Assembly (NCBI GenBank): GCA_017632155.1
Contig: JAGBRZ010000207.1
Location: 1 to 33,248, forward strand
Direction of reading: 5' to 3'
Origin: Clostridia bacterium
GTDB lineage: Bacteria > Bacillota_A > Clostridia > Oscillospirales > CAG-272
DNA: 33,248 bases
A program made the position numbers and the translations under genes. Each line of letters opens with the position of its first letter. Within the stretch, counting starts at the first letter, position 1. The notes under the pieces are model-generated. The model was given only the letters and a program-made list of their open reading frames with translations. It did not search any database and was not told the origin of the DNA. Of the stretch, positions 25,052 through 32,905 are shown piece by piece.

Positions 25052-25951
25052 TTACAGTGACCTCCATAAGTCGGCTGAGTATTTGCCTTGATCTATCATT
25101 TCGCGTATTTTAGCCTCGAGTCCTTCTCTGTCGGCTGCATAAGTTACGCCAAACCAGCGCGAAGGAGTGGGGCATACCTTGACGGTTGCAAGACCTGCCT
25201 GCATTGCGAGCGACGCGACGCTCGGGAGATAATATTCACTCTTCATAGGATCCTTCATATCCCCGAGGAAATCCTTGAATTTTTCAGCTGCGAAACCAAA
25301 CACTTCGGGAGTAAAGCCGAAGAAATTCATAGAAGAGATGCTGTCGCCCGAAACGGGGATCCAGTTGCCCTCTCCGTCATCATATTCCGCATCTTCGCCT
25401 GCCGTGCGAATAGCGGTGCGCTCGGTAATGTCAAGAAGCATACCGTTTTCATCTGCATTGCAAATTCCGCGTGAAACGCTTCCGCTTTCGGTCAGCGTGT
25501 TCGAAAGGCGGTAACCAGCCATCGCAAAGTGCATGGGCGGAGTATTCTTGAGGAAATCAGCCATTATCTGATATGTTTCAGCGCCGTAAAAATCATCGGC
25601 GTTGATAGTTGCAAAATTATCGCTGACACAATCCCTTGCCGCGAGGAGCGCGTGACCTGTGCCCCAGGGCTTTACTCTTCCTTCGGGGACAGTATAAGGT
25701 GCGGGAATATCGGTCATATCTTGAAACGCATATTCGACCTTAACGTGAGGTTCTACACGATGACCGACGGTTTCACGGAAGATTTCGAGATTTTCTCTTT
25801 TGATTACAAAAACGATCTTATCGAATCCGGCCTTGATGGCATCATAGCAAGAATAGTCAATAATAAATTCGCCGGAAGGACCAACGGGGGTGATCTGCTT
25901 CATTCCACCAAAGCGTGAGCCCATACCTGCTGCAAGAATTACAAGAGTCAT
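25052..25951 (-). CDS. Sugar-1-phosphate nucleotidyltransferase
   Basis: A 299-residue NTP_transferase-fold protein, first gene of the sugar operon. The nucleotide loop LAAGMGSRFGGMKQ lies near the N terminus; the metal-binding ATINADDFYG and the sugar-binding PWGTGHAL and SMNFFGF strands follow. With NahK and GalE next to it, it likely makes UDP-GlcNAc/GalNAc or UDP-glucose/galactose from the hexose-1-phosphate; the precise sugar cannot be read from sequence. The start at 25951 (MTLVILAAG) follows family convention; ATGs at 25963 and 25999 are in frame and the ribosome binding site is weak for all. It starts about 37 nt downstream of the -10 of a full-consensus promoter. Confidence 0.86.
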   Translation of the reverse strand: MTLVILAAGMGSRFGGMKQITPVGPSGEFIIDYSCYDAIKAGFDKIVFVIKRENLEIFRETVGHRVEPHVKVEYAFQDMTDIPAPYTVPEGRVKPWGTGHALLAARDCVSDNFATINADDFYGAETYQIMADFLKNTPPMHFAMAGYRLSNTLTESGSVSRGICNADENGMLLDITERTAIRTAGEDAEYDDGEGNWIPVSGDSISSMNFFGFTPEVFGFAAEKFKDFLGDMKDPMKSEYYLPSVASLAMQAGLATVKVCPTPSRWFGVTYAADREGLEAKIREMIDQGKYSADLWRSL

Positions 25952-25987
25952 GAAATTTACCATACTTTCGCATTTTATATCTATTAT

Positions 25988-26016
25988 ATTATATAACAAA
26001 AGGTGGAATATGTCAA
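25988..26016 (-). promoter_or_regulatory. Full-consensus sigma-A promoter of the nahK-gal operon
   Basis: Minus strand TTGACA (26011-26016), 17-nt spacer, TATAAT (25988-25993). No catabolite-responsive element was recognised by eye. Confidence 0.88.
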
Positions 26017-26070
26017 TAGTAATATATGAAAAATAGTTTTTTCAATGTGAATATTTATCGCTTTTGCTAC

Positions 26071-26099
26071 TTGATTTTTTTGATGGGAAATGTTATAAT
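26071..26099 (+). promoter_or_regulatory. Sigma-A promoter of the Crp-type regulator
   Basis: TTGATT (26071-26076), 17-nt spacer, TATAAT (26094-26099), about 25-30 nt of leader before the ATG at 26133. The two divergent promoters are about 55 bases apart. Confidence 0.7.
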
Positions 26100-26132
26100 A
26101 TATACAATTCTGTATCAAATGGGACATTTTTT

Positions 26133-26798
26133 ATGAAGCAATCATATCTGAACCTAATTATTGCGCAAAAGTTATTTGCCGGATGTAAGCCAAAGATGAT
26201 TGAAGATATCATTCTGTCAAGCGGGACCATTCTTTGCTTCCGCTCGGGTGAGGCGATGGAAATAAATGACCGTGCAGTCGGGATCTTACTCTCCGGCAGA
26301 GGGGTTATTTATTCCTCCGACCGTGGCAGACATACGCTTTTGCGGTTTATTTCCCCCGGCGATGCTGTTGGCGTTGCTGGACTATTTGCAGACAAAGCGC
26401 CCGACACGCGTATATATGCTTGCGGTGACGGCAAAAGCGAAATGTTTTTCGTCGGGCGCAAAGCCTTTGAGGAGCTTATGGCTACCGAAGATGACGGAAG
26501 ATTCAGAACCAATCTGATCAAATTTCTGTCGGACAGAGTTACATTTCTGAATTCAAAAATCGATTACGTAACAGGCGGCAGCGCGGAGAGGCGACTTGTT
26601 TTGTTTTTAAAAAACTCATCCGCAAGCAATAGTGGCGAAATTGAGATCGGTATGTCTATGACAGCACTCGCGCACGCGCTTGATGTTGGCAGAGCTTCCC
26701 TTTACAGAGCCTTTGACGCACTTGAGGAAGATGGAGCCATATTACGTGACGGGAAATCAATCAAAATACTCGCACCCGAATTACTTGATAACTATTGA
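26133..26798 (+). CDS. Crp/Fnr family transcriptional regulator
   Basis: A 221-residue regulator with an N-terminal cyclic-nucleotide-binding-like beta barrel (about 20-125, with LLRFISPGDAVGVAGLF as the phosphate-cassette-like part) and a C-terminal Crp-type winged helix (MTALAHALDVGRASLYRAFDAL). It has only two cysteines in the N-terminal part and no Fnr iron-sulfur pattern; the classical cAMP-binding Arg-Ser pair is not evident, so the ligand is unknown. The ATG at 26133 is used; an in-frame start at 26064 would lie upstream of the promoter -10. It precedes the ABC importer by 14 nt and probably regulates it. Confidence 0.82.
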   Translation: MKQSYLNLIIAQKLFAGCKPKMIEDIILSSGTILCFRSGEAMEINDRAVGILLSGRGVIYSSDRGRHTLLRFISPGDAVGVAGLFADKAPDTRIYACGDGKSEMFFVGRKAFEELMATEDDGRFRTNLIKFLSDRVTFLNSKIDYVTGGSAERRLVLFLKNSSASNSGEIEIGMSMTALAHALDVGRASLYRAFDALEEDGAILRDGKSIKILAPELLDNY

Positions 26799-26812
26799 AA
26801 GGAAGACATATT

Positions 26813-27811
26813 ATGAAAAGACTTTTATCACTCACACTCGCACTCATTCTTGCGTTTTCGCTTTGCGCTTGCACAGGAGGTGAATCCGAAGAGACTCTGG
26901 TACACGAAGATACCGCACCCGCAGATTTCACCGAAATTCGTGTTGCCGTACTCAACGGAACAACGGGATTCGGCATTGCGCCGCTTTACAGCGACATTAA
27001 AAGCGGAAACGATCACAATATGAACGCGAAAATTGATTTTTACGCCGATGCGACGCTCGTAGCGCCGCTTGTCATCGGCGGAAGCGTTGATGTTGCTGCT
27101 GTACCTACCAATCTCGCTGCTGTTCTTTACAATAAGACAAAGGGCGCGATCGAAGTTCTTGCGGTTAACACTCTCGGTGTTCTTTATCTCGTTGAAAATG
27201 GAGAAAACGTAAAGTCACTTTCCGATCTTGCGGGTAAGACGGTATATCTTCCCGGAAGCGGATCAAATCCCGAATACGTTCTCAAGACACTTCTTGAGCT
27301 TTCGGGGCTCAGCGATAAAGTTACTCTTGATTATACCTATGCAACTCCCGATGAGCTTACTGCGGCACTTGCAAGCGGCAAGGCTTCCCTTGGAGTTCTT
27401 CCCGAGCCTAAAGTTACTGCTGCTATGACAAAAAATGCATCTTTGAAGGTTGCCGTTGATTTTTCAAAGGAATGGAAGACTCTAACCGGCACTGAGCTTG
27501 TTCAGGGATGTATCATAGCAAGAAAAGAGTTTATTGATGCACACCCCGTTGCTGTAGATAATTTCCTTAAGGCATATAAGGAATCGGTCAACACTCTCAA
27601 TTCCGATCCCGAAAAGGCAGCTGCTGCAGTTGTTGCCGCCGGAATTGCCGCAAATGAGAATCTTGTAAAGAACGCACTTCCCAGATGCAACGTCACATAT
27701 CTTGTCGGTGATGAAATGAAAAACGCACTTAACGAATTTTGGGGCGCACTTTATGCACAGGTTCCTTCCTCGGTTGGCGGCACGCTTCCCGATGAAAGCA
27801 TTTTCGGTTAA
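26813..27811 (+). CDS. ABC transporter substrate-binding lipoprotein (NMT1/SsuA-like)
   Basis: A 332-residue secreted lipoprotein. A signal peptide ends in a lipobox LCAC with Cys20 as the lipidated residue. The mature part resembles the NMT1/TauA/SsuA class of small-molecule binding proteins: an opening IRVAVLNGTTGFGIAPLYSD, a FYADATLVAPLVIGGSVDVAAVPTNLA region, and LAGKTVYLPGSGS. AAAGGAAG lies 7 nt upstream of the chosen ATG. It is the first of a three-gene importer whose stop directly precedes the permease ATG. The substrate (sulfonate, nitrate, thiamine precursor, other) cannot be told. Confidence 0.89.
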   Translation: MKRLLSLTLALILAFSLCACTGGESEETLVHEDTAPADFTEIRVAVLNGTTGFGIAPLYSDIKSGNDHNMNAKIDFYADATLVAPLVIGGSVDVAAVPTNLAAVLYNKTKGAIEVLAVNTLGVLYLVENGENVKSLSDLAGKTVYLPGSGSNPEYVLKTLLELSGLSDKVTLDYTYATPDELTAALASGKASLGVLPEPKVTAAMTKNASLKVAVDFSKEWKTLTGTELVQGCIIARKEFIDAHPVAVDNFLKAYKESVNTLNSDPEKAAAAVVAAGIAANENLVKNALPRCNVTYLVGDEMKNALNEFWGALYAQVPSSVGGTLPDESIFG

Positions 27812-28576
27812 ATGAAAACAATTAAAAAAGCCGCACTGTCACTTGGCGTTGCCCTATTTTGGCTTGCCTTGTGGCAAGTAGCGGCGATGATCATCGGCAA
27901 TCCGCTGATACTCCCGACACCGATAGAAACTGTTTTAAGGCTATTCGAGCTTGCGGAAGAAAGCGAATTTTGGCTTTTTACTGCTCTTTCACTTTTGAGA
28001 ATTCTTATCGGAATACTTATTGCTATCCCCGCGGCGTGGGTGTTTGCGGCATTGTGTTCGGGCTCGGAAATTATAAACGTGCTTTTCTCCCCTGCTGTAA
28101 CTTTGATGAAATCCACGCCGGTCGTATCCTTTATCCTGATTGCTATATTCCTTGTTGATCGACACACAATTCCGTCAGCAATAACATTTATGATGGTCTT
28201 TCCCGTTCTTTTCGAGAACGTTCGCGAGGGTATATCGCAGACTCCGAAGGAACTTTTGCAAATGGCTGACGTATTCGGTGTATCGTGGATCATGAAGATC
28301 AAACGAATTTATATTCCCGCGATCAAACCGTTCTTCTTTTCCGCTTTGACCACGTCTGTTGGTTTGGCGGTAAAAGCGGGTGTTGCGGCGGAGGTTGTTG
28401 CTTACATCCCAGGCTCGATAGGGAAAATGCTTTCGGATGCAAAAAACTATATGGAACCCGCAGATCTGCTTGCTTGGACTGTCGTTATAATTACGATAAG
28501 TCTGTTCACTGAAAAGGTAGTTCATCTGCTCCTTGATCATACGAAAAGGAGGGCGCCAAATGATGCGGATAGATAA
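27812..28576 (+). CDS. ABC transporter permease (SsuC/TauC-like)
   Basis: A 254-residue inner-membrane permease with about six hydrophobic segments. The BPD-type cytoplasmic loop, with the family pattern ADVFGVSWIMKIKRIYIPAIKP, is at about 151-172 and contacts the ATPase. KSTPVVSFILIAI and GLAVKAGVAAEVVAYIPGSIG are typical for taurine/sulfonate-type permeases. It starts at the base after the binding-protein stop and overlaps the ATPase gene by 17 nt. Confidence 0.91.
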   Translation: MKTIKKAALSLGVALFWLALWQVAAMIIGNPLILPTPIETVLRLFELAEESEFWLFTALSLLRILIGILIAIPAAWVFAALCSGSEIINVLFSPAVTLMKSTPVVSFILIAIFLVDRHTIPSAITFMMVFPVLFENVREGISQTPKELLQMADVFGVSWIMKIKRIYIPAIKPFFFSALTTSVGLAVKAGVAAEVVAYIPGSIGKMLSDAKNYMEPADLLAWTVVIITISLFTEKVVHLLLDHTKRRAPNDADR

Positions 28577-29135
28577 TCTTTGTAAAAGCTTTGACAAAAA
28601 AGAAGTCATTAAGGATTTGTCACTTTCATTTCCGCAGAGCGGCTTTATCGCTGTTTGCGGTCCCTCGGGATGTGGAAAAAGCACGCTGTTGCATATCATT
28701 GCGGGGATTGAAAAGCCAAGCGGCGGGGAAATCGTATTCGATGACAGATCACATTCGATTTCTGTGTCATTTCAAGAGCCTCGGCTGCTTCCGAACAGGA
28801 CTGCTTTGCAGAACGTAAATTTCGTTCTCGGAGATAAAAAAGCAACCCTCTCGCGAGCGAAAGAGTTGCTTTGGGCACTTGATATTCGGAATGTTGATCT
28901 CTACCCCGACGAGCTTTCGGGCGGAATGAAGGCGAGAGTTTCGATTGCAAGAGCGCTTGCAAAAGAATCTGCCATTTATATTTTTGACGAGCCCTTTGCA
29001 AATCTTGACAAAGAAACCGCTTTGATGTGCGTTGACGTCATAAAAAAAGAAACGGCAGGTGCGCTGACTATCGCAGTTTTGCACGACACTGAGCTTGCAG
29101 AAAAAATATCCGACCAAGTGATATATTTTAAGTGA
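28560..29135 (+). CDS. ABC transporter ATP-binding protein
   Basis: A 191-residue ATPase for the importer: Walker A GPSGCGKST (34-42), Q-loop VSFQEP (69-74), signature LSGGM (119-123), Walker B IYIFDEP (139-145) and H-loop LHDT. It is shorter than most (about 240), lacking a C-terminal extension, but all catalytic motifs are intact. The start is at 28560 behind AAAAGGAGGG (a second ATG follows at 28563). The last 8 bases overlap the end of sigG on the opposite strand. Confidence 0.92.
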   Translation: MMRIDNLCKSFDKKEVIKDLSLSFPQSGFIAVCGPSGCGKSTLLHIIAGIEKPSGGEIVFDDRSHSISVSFQEPRLLPNRTALQNVNFVLGDKKATLSRAKELLWALDIRNVDLYPDELSGGMKARVSIARALAKESAIYIFDEPFANLDKETALMCVDVIKKETAGALTIAVLHDTELAEKISDQVIYFK

Positions 29136-29904
29136 TAAGCTTTCGCATACGCTCAAGCGCGCCTTTTTCAAGCCGAGATACCTGCGCCTGAGAAATTCCG
29201 ATCTCGTCGGCAATTTCCATCTGCGTTTTATTTTTGAAAAACCTCAAATTGATAATCTTTCTTTCACGCTCGCTGAGTGCTTCAAGTGCATCGGCGAGCG
29301 CGATCTTTTCAAGCCACGCCTCATCACTCGAGCCGATATCAGCAAGCTGATCGATGACATAGAGTGAATCGCCGTTTTCGGTATAGACCGGCTCGTAAAG
29401 TGAGATCGGTTCGACTATCGCTTCCATTGCTCTGACAACGCTTTCACGGTTTTCACCGAGTCTTGCCGCGATCTCGTCGGGAGTTGGATCTATCTGCTTT
29501 TCACGCGAAAGCTCTTCCCTTGCGCCGAGAGCTCTGTACGCAAGGTCTCGCATTGAACGGCTGATCCTTATGGCGTTATTGTCACGCAAATACCTTCTTA
29601 TTTCACCGATTATCATCGGCACTGCGTAAGTTGAAAACTTAACGCCAACATCTATATTGAAATTGTCTATTGCTTTTATGAGTCCGATACAGCCGACTTG
29701 AAAAAGGTCATCGGCAGATTCTTTTCTTCCGCCGAAGCGTTGGATAATGCTGAGAACAAGGCGCAGATTTCCGCATATCAGCTCTTCCCTTGCCGATTTA
29801 TCGCCCTCCTTGGTTCTTTTAAGAAATTCTTCCTTTTCCTCATCACTGAGAACCTTTAATTTTGCGGTATTAATACCGCTGATTTCTACTTTACCGCAAT
29901 ACAT
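29128..29904 (-). CDS. sigG: Sporulation sigma factor SigG
   Basis: A 258-residue forespore-specific RNA polymerase sigma factor. The N-terminal KVEISGINTAKLKVL is the sigma-G signature; region 2 includes GNLRLVLSIIQRF and DDLFQVGCIGLIKAIDNFN, the -10 recognition segment FSTYAVPMIIGEIRRYLRD follows, and region 4 contains LSERERKIINLRFF and EIGISQAQVSRLEKGAL. Length matches sigma-G and the opening excludes sigma-F. The ATG has GGAGG (in 29910-29914) at ideal spacing, but that site lies in a hairpin arm. The adjacent spoIIG genes known from Bacillus are absent; the upstream neighbour is an FAD oxidoreductase. Confidence 0.98.
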   Translation of the reverse strand: MYCGKVEISGINTAKLKVLSDEEKEEFLKRTKEGDKSAREELICGNLRLVLSIIQRFGGRKESADDLFQVGCIGLIKAIDNFNIDVGVKFSTYAVPMIIGEIRRYLRDNNAIRISRSMRDLAYRALGAREELSREKQIDPTPDEIAARLGENRESVVRAMEAIVEPISLYEPVYTENGDSLYVIDQLADIGSSDEAWLEKIALADALEALSERERKIINLRFFKNKTQMEIADEIGISQAQVSRLEKGALERMRKLIT

Positions 29905-29908
29905 AATT

Positions 29909-29953
29909 GCCTCCGGAATCTTGCTGAAAATAGTATCGGCAAAACCCGGAGGC
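29909..29953 (-). promoter_or_regulatory. Leader inverted repeat that would cover the sigG ribosome binding site
   Basis: Perfect 8-bp arms (29909-29916 and 29946-29953, CCGGAGGC type) enclose 29 nt with a smaller inner pairing (TTGC 29921-29924 with GCAA 29939-29942). The proximal arm contains the GGAGG of sigG. Only transcripts starting upstream of 29953 carry both arms. Confidence 0.5.
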
Positions 29954-29961
29954 TATTATTC
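29931..29961 (-). promoter_or_regulatory. Possible sigma-G/F-type promoter of sigG
   Basis: Minus strand GAATA (29957-29961) fits the sigma-G -35 (GHATR) and GATACTA (29931-29937) differs in one base from the -10 CATnnTA, with a 19-nt spacer, one longer than usual. Autoregulation of sigG would make sense, but the match is imperfect. No sigma-A box is found in this gap. Confidence 0.42.
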
Positions 29962-29990
29962 ATTTAACGAGGGCAAGCAGATTTTGGCAC

Positions 29991-31250
29991 TTAATCCACT
30001 TTTGCGCCCTTTTCTTTCAAAATCTTTCTGAGTACGCTGGTATCAACTGATCTTACGTTGCCGTTCAAAGCAAGCGAAGCTGCAATTCCGGCGGCTTCTC
30101 CGAGTGTAGCGCAAGTGGGCATTATACGAAGCGATGCTTGTGCATCGTGATCTGCAGAAACGCATCTGCCGGCGACAAGGAGATTTTCGACATTTTTAGG
30201 AATCAAGCAACGGTAAGGAATTGTGTAATACTCTCCGTGCGGGAAGTAATAATGACTCGTACCACTTCCGTCGGGGCTGTGAATGTCGATATCATAGTTA
30301 CAAACAGCTATCGAATCATCAAAGCGAGCGCACGACAAAAGATCCTCTTTTGTAAGGGTATATTCACCGTCTATCATACGGCTTTCGCGAACGCCGATCT
30401 GAATTCCGGTCGAAATAAGAGTGGAATCCTTGAATTCATCAAAATTCTCGCGGAGAAAATTATACATTTCAAAGACCTGCTCTCGGGCGATTATTTCGGC
30501 TTTAGTAACGTCTTCAGCGTTTGTCGGGTCAAGTTTTACCACGCGGGTAGTATTAAAATGCAGAATGTCGCCAACGAGAGTTTTGAAGATAAGTACGTTT
30601 TCACGGGGATTCTTTATCTTGCCGGAGGCTTGATATTCGGAATATAGCGAATTGATACGAGCTTTCAGATCAGCATCGTAGCCTTTAACTCCTGCAAGGC
30701 GGAAGCAGAGAGTCATAGGTTGGCAAAGATTATCGCTCTCTCTTCCGAGACGGTAGGGGCATCCTGCCATTACGGAGAGGTTAGCGTCACCCGTGGCATC
30801 GATAAAGCAATCGGCTTCGATCTCGGAATTGCCCGAAACGTTCGAGATCATCACGGATTTTATTCTCTCGCCTTCCTTGCGAACGCCCGTGACGTAGGTT
30901 TGATAGAGTAGCTCAACTCCGCTTTCAAGAGCCATTGTATTGAAAAGATATTTTAGAACTTCCTCATTGAACGGAAGACTTCTTTTTTCGTTTCTCGCGC
31001 CGCCGAGTTGACGAAGACGATCAACTATCTCTGTAAACAAACCGCAGCTGAGATCGATTCTCTCGCCGCTTTCGGGATCTGTTGTGGCATAGGGCATAAA
31101 AGGATTGACTAGATCATAGCAAGCCGCGCCGCCCATGCAATTGTATTTTTCGATGAGCAGAACGCTCTTGCCGAGTCTGCCTGCGCTGATTGCTGCAGTG
31201 GCACCCGCAAATCCACCGCCGACGACGATAATATCATATTTGTTTTTCAT
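29991..31250 (-). CDS. FAD-dependent oxidoreductase (FAD_oxidored family)
   Basis: A 419-residue flavoprotein. The Rossmann dinucleotide motif GGGFAG (11-16) near the N terminus is followed by MGGAACYDLVNPFM, an ATGDANLS strand at the middle, and the C-terminal FAD motif NLLVAGRCVSADHDAQASLRIM. This is the glucose-inhibited/FAD_oxidored-like group often found in gut anaerobes near carbohydrate genes; the substrate is unknown. Start at 31250 (MKNKYDII) has GAGGGAAGG upstream and is preferred to the ATG at 31268. A single gene with its own promoter; sigG follows after 86 nt with no clear terminator. Confidence 0.86.
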   Translation of the reverse strand: MKNKYDIIVVGGGFAGATAAISAGRLGKSVLLIEKYNCMGGAACYDLVNPFMPYATTDPESGERIDLSCGLFTEIVDRLRQLGGARNEKRSLPFNEEVLKYLFNTMALESGVELLYQTYVTGVRKEGERIKSVMISNVSGNSEIEADCFIDATGDANLSVMAGCPYRLGRESDNLCQPMTLCFRLAGVKGYDADLKARINSLYSEYQASGKIKNPRENVLIFKTLVGDILHFNTTRVVKLDPTNAEDVTKAEIIAREQVFEMYNFLRENFDEFKDSTLISTGIQIGVRESRMIDGEYTLTKEDLLSCARFDDSIAVCNYDIDIHSPDGSGTSHYYFPHGEYYTIPYRCLIPKNVENLLVAGRCVSADHDAQASLRIMPTCATLGEAAGIAASLALNGNVRSVDTSVLRKILKEKGAKVD

Positions 31251-31282
31251 AGCGACCTTCCCTCTCATTCGTTTGTTAATTC

Positions 31283-31311
31283 ATTATAACATAAATACCG
31301 AGCAAAATCAA
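31283..31311 (-). promoter_or_regulatory. Sigma-A promoter of the FAD oxidoreductase gene
   Basis: Minus strand TTGATT (31306-31311), 17-nt spacer, TATAAT (31283-31288) with an extended TGT before the -10. It starts just after the rplS terminator. Confidence 0.8.
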
Positions 31312-31321
31312 GAGAAACAAT

Positions 31322-31351
31322 AAAAGACACCCCGAAATCGAGGTGTCTTTT
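31322..31351 (-). terminator. Intrinsic terminator of rplS
   Basis: AAAAGACACC-type stem (31322-31335 with 31338-31351, one mismatch, tight loop) 16 bases past the rplS stop, followed on the minus strand by TTTTATTGTTT. Confidence 0.86.
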
Positions 31352-31367
31352 ATTGATGCAGGTAAGC

Positions 31368-31709
31368 TTAGATCTTCTCTTTAACCTTGGAAGCCTTGCC
31401 CACTCTGTCACGCAGATAGTAGAGCTTTGCACGTCTGACCACACCGGAACGAACGATGTCGACCTTAACAACGTTGGGAGAATGGATGGGGAAGGTCTTC
31501 TCAACACCAACAGAGTAAGAAACGCGTCTTACAGTGAAGGTCTCGGAGATTCCGCCGCCGTGCTTTGCGATGACAACGCCTTCGAAAAGCTGGATTCTCT
31601 CACGTGCTCCCTCTTTAATGCGGTTGTGAATACGAATTGTATCACCGACATTAACTACGGGAAGTTCAGACTTAAGATGCTCCTTGGTAATAGCTGCAAT
31701 GTAATCCAT
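31368..31709 (-). CDS. rplS: Ribosomal protein L19
   Basis: A 113-residue large-subunit ribosomal protein at the 30S-50S interface. Characteristic [39 protein letters not shown] and [17 protein letters not shown] stretches leave no doubt. AAAGGAGGAA precedes the ATG. It is a single-gene unit; the usual partners trmD and rimM are not next to it. Expression is probably controlled by the leader at 31741-31792. Confidence 0.99.
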   Translation of the reverse strand: MDYIAAITKEHLKSELPVVNVGDTIRIHNRIKEGARERIQLFEGVVIAKHGGGISETFTVRRVSYSVGVEKTFPIHSPNVVKVDIVRSGVVRRAKLYYLRDRVGKASKVKEKI

Positions 31710-31740
31710 TACCTATTCCTCCTTTATAGAAGTGATGTAA

Positions 31741-31792
31741 GAGCGTTCATACCGAGCATGCAGAGGACCGCTCCCCGTGTGTTGTCACACAC
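31741..31792 (-). promoter_or_regulatory. Candidate L19 leader RNA
   Basis: Between the rplS promoter and its ribosome binding site the transcript can fold a 6-bp hairpin with a TGTC loop (31777-31782 with 31787-31792) and a second element closed by GAGCG/CGCTC (31741-31745 with 31769-31773). An autoregulatory L19 leader is known upstream of rplS in Firmicutes; position and two-hairpin layout fit, but I could not compare with the family model. Confidence 0.52.
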
Positions 31793-31798
31793 TCGAAT

Positions 31799-31827
31799 AT
31801 TATACCATAAGTTGAAGAAAAATGCAA
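31799..31827 (-). promoter_or_regulatory. Sigma-A promoter of rplS
   Basis: Minus strand TTGCAT (31822-31827), 17-nt spacer, TATAAT (31799-31804), extended -10 (TGG). It lies 20 bases past the end of the sensor kinase gene. Confidence 0.76.
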
Positions 31828-31846
31828 TACCTTTTTCGAATATTTT

Positions 31847-32905
31847 TTATATTTTTTGATTATTTTTTTGTTTTTTAAGTACGACTTTGAATCTGCAACC
31901 GGACTCGGGCAAATTTTCAGCCGATATTGAGCCATCAAACATATCAATTATACGTTTTACAAGGGCAAGGCCGAGGCCGTTACCCTCTTGCTTGTGCGAA
32001 CTGTCAGCTTGATAGAATTTATCAAAAATATGCTTTTGCGAAGACTCAGATATACCGGGGCCGCAGTCATCAACAGAAAACACAATCTCTTCAGCAGTGC
32101 CGATAAGCCTTATAGTCACAAGTCCGCCGTGAGGGCTGAATTTGATAGCGTTACCGATAATGTTGTTCCAAACGTGCAAAAGCAGATTCTTGTCTGCGTC
32201 ATAAACCGTTTCATCGAGCTCTATGTCAAACTCAATCTCCTTCTCTACCCATTTGGGTTCAAGAAGCATTATCGATTGTCTGATCTGTTCGTCAATACGA
32301 AACGATTCCTTATTAATATCTACCGCACCGCTTTCAAGCTTTGAAATAATGAGCACGTTTCCAACAAGTTCAGAAAGGCGGCGAGTATTAAAGAGTATCT
32401 TTTCTGTATATCTTCTTCTTTCTTCCTCTGTCGAATCGGAATCCTGAAGAAGAGTGGCATAACCTTCAATAGCGTTCAATGGTGTTTTGATCTCGTGCGA
32501 CACGTTTGAAACAAAATCTGTCTGAAGAACCTCGGTTTCACCAAGCTCATCGACCATTGTGTTAAAGCTTCGGTTTAATGCACCGATCTCTTTGACTTTA
32601 CTGTGCTTTTTTAATCTGATCGAGAAATCTCCTGCAGCAACTTTTTTCATTGAATCCGAGAGCTTTTTGATCGGCTTCAAGAAAAACGAATTGATCAGAA
32701 CCGCAACGCTTGTAGCTATGCAGATCGAAATGATTGCAAAAAGGTAAAAAGGCGCGTTATTCAAATCAATATCGAAGATTTGTGCGGCATACCAGGCAAT
32801 TACAAGTGCGACAACTACCTCTACAACAGTGAATATTGTAAAGTAAAAGCGCATACTGAAGAAATCGTAAAAATGATCAATGCAAAACTGCTTGAACTTA
32901 TTCAC
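31847..32905 (-). CDS. HAMP-domain sensor histidine kinase
   Basis: A 352-residue membrane kinase that phosphorylates the adjacent regulator. Two membrane spans (about 20-42 and 52-75) leave only about ten residues outside, so it senses something in or near the membrane rather than with a large external domain. HAMP at about 76-128, phospho-acceptor His137 in NVSHEIKTPL, N-box NNIIGNAIKFS (247-257), G1 DDCGPGIS (279-286) and G2 GNGLGLAL (308-315). It overlaps the regulator gene by 4 nt. No target gene is obvious in the window. Confidence 0.94.
   Translation of the reverse strand: MNKFKQFCIDHFYDFFSMRFYFTIFTVVEVVVALVIAWYAAQIFDIDLNNAPFYLFAIISICIATSVAVLINSFFLKPIKKLSDSMKKVAAGDFSIRLKKHSKVKEIGALNRSFNTMVDELGETEVLQTDFVSNVSHEIKTPLNAIEGYATLLQDSDSTEEERRRYTEKILFNTRRLSELVGNVLIISKLESGAVDINKESFRIDEQIRQSIMLLEPKWVEKEIEFDIELDETVYDADKNLLLHVWNNIIGNAIKFSPHGGLVTIRLIGTAEEIVFSVDDCGPGISESSQKHIFDKFYQADSSHKQEGNGLGLALVKRIIDMFDGSISAENLPESGCRFKVVLKKQKNNQKI

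Noticed and set aside
29909..29953. The inverted repeat before sigG as a terminator of the FAD oxidoreductase gene
   Set aside because: The 29-nt loop is large and there is no U tract after the stem; a role at the sigG ribosome binding site fits better.
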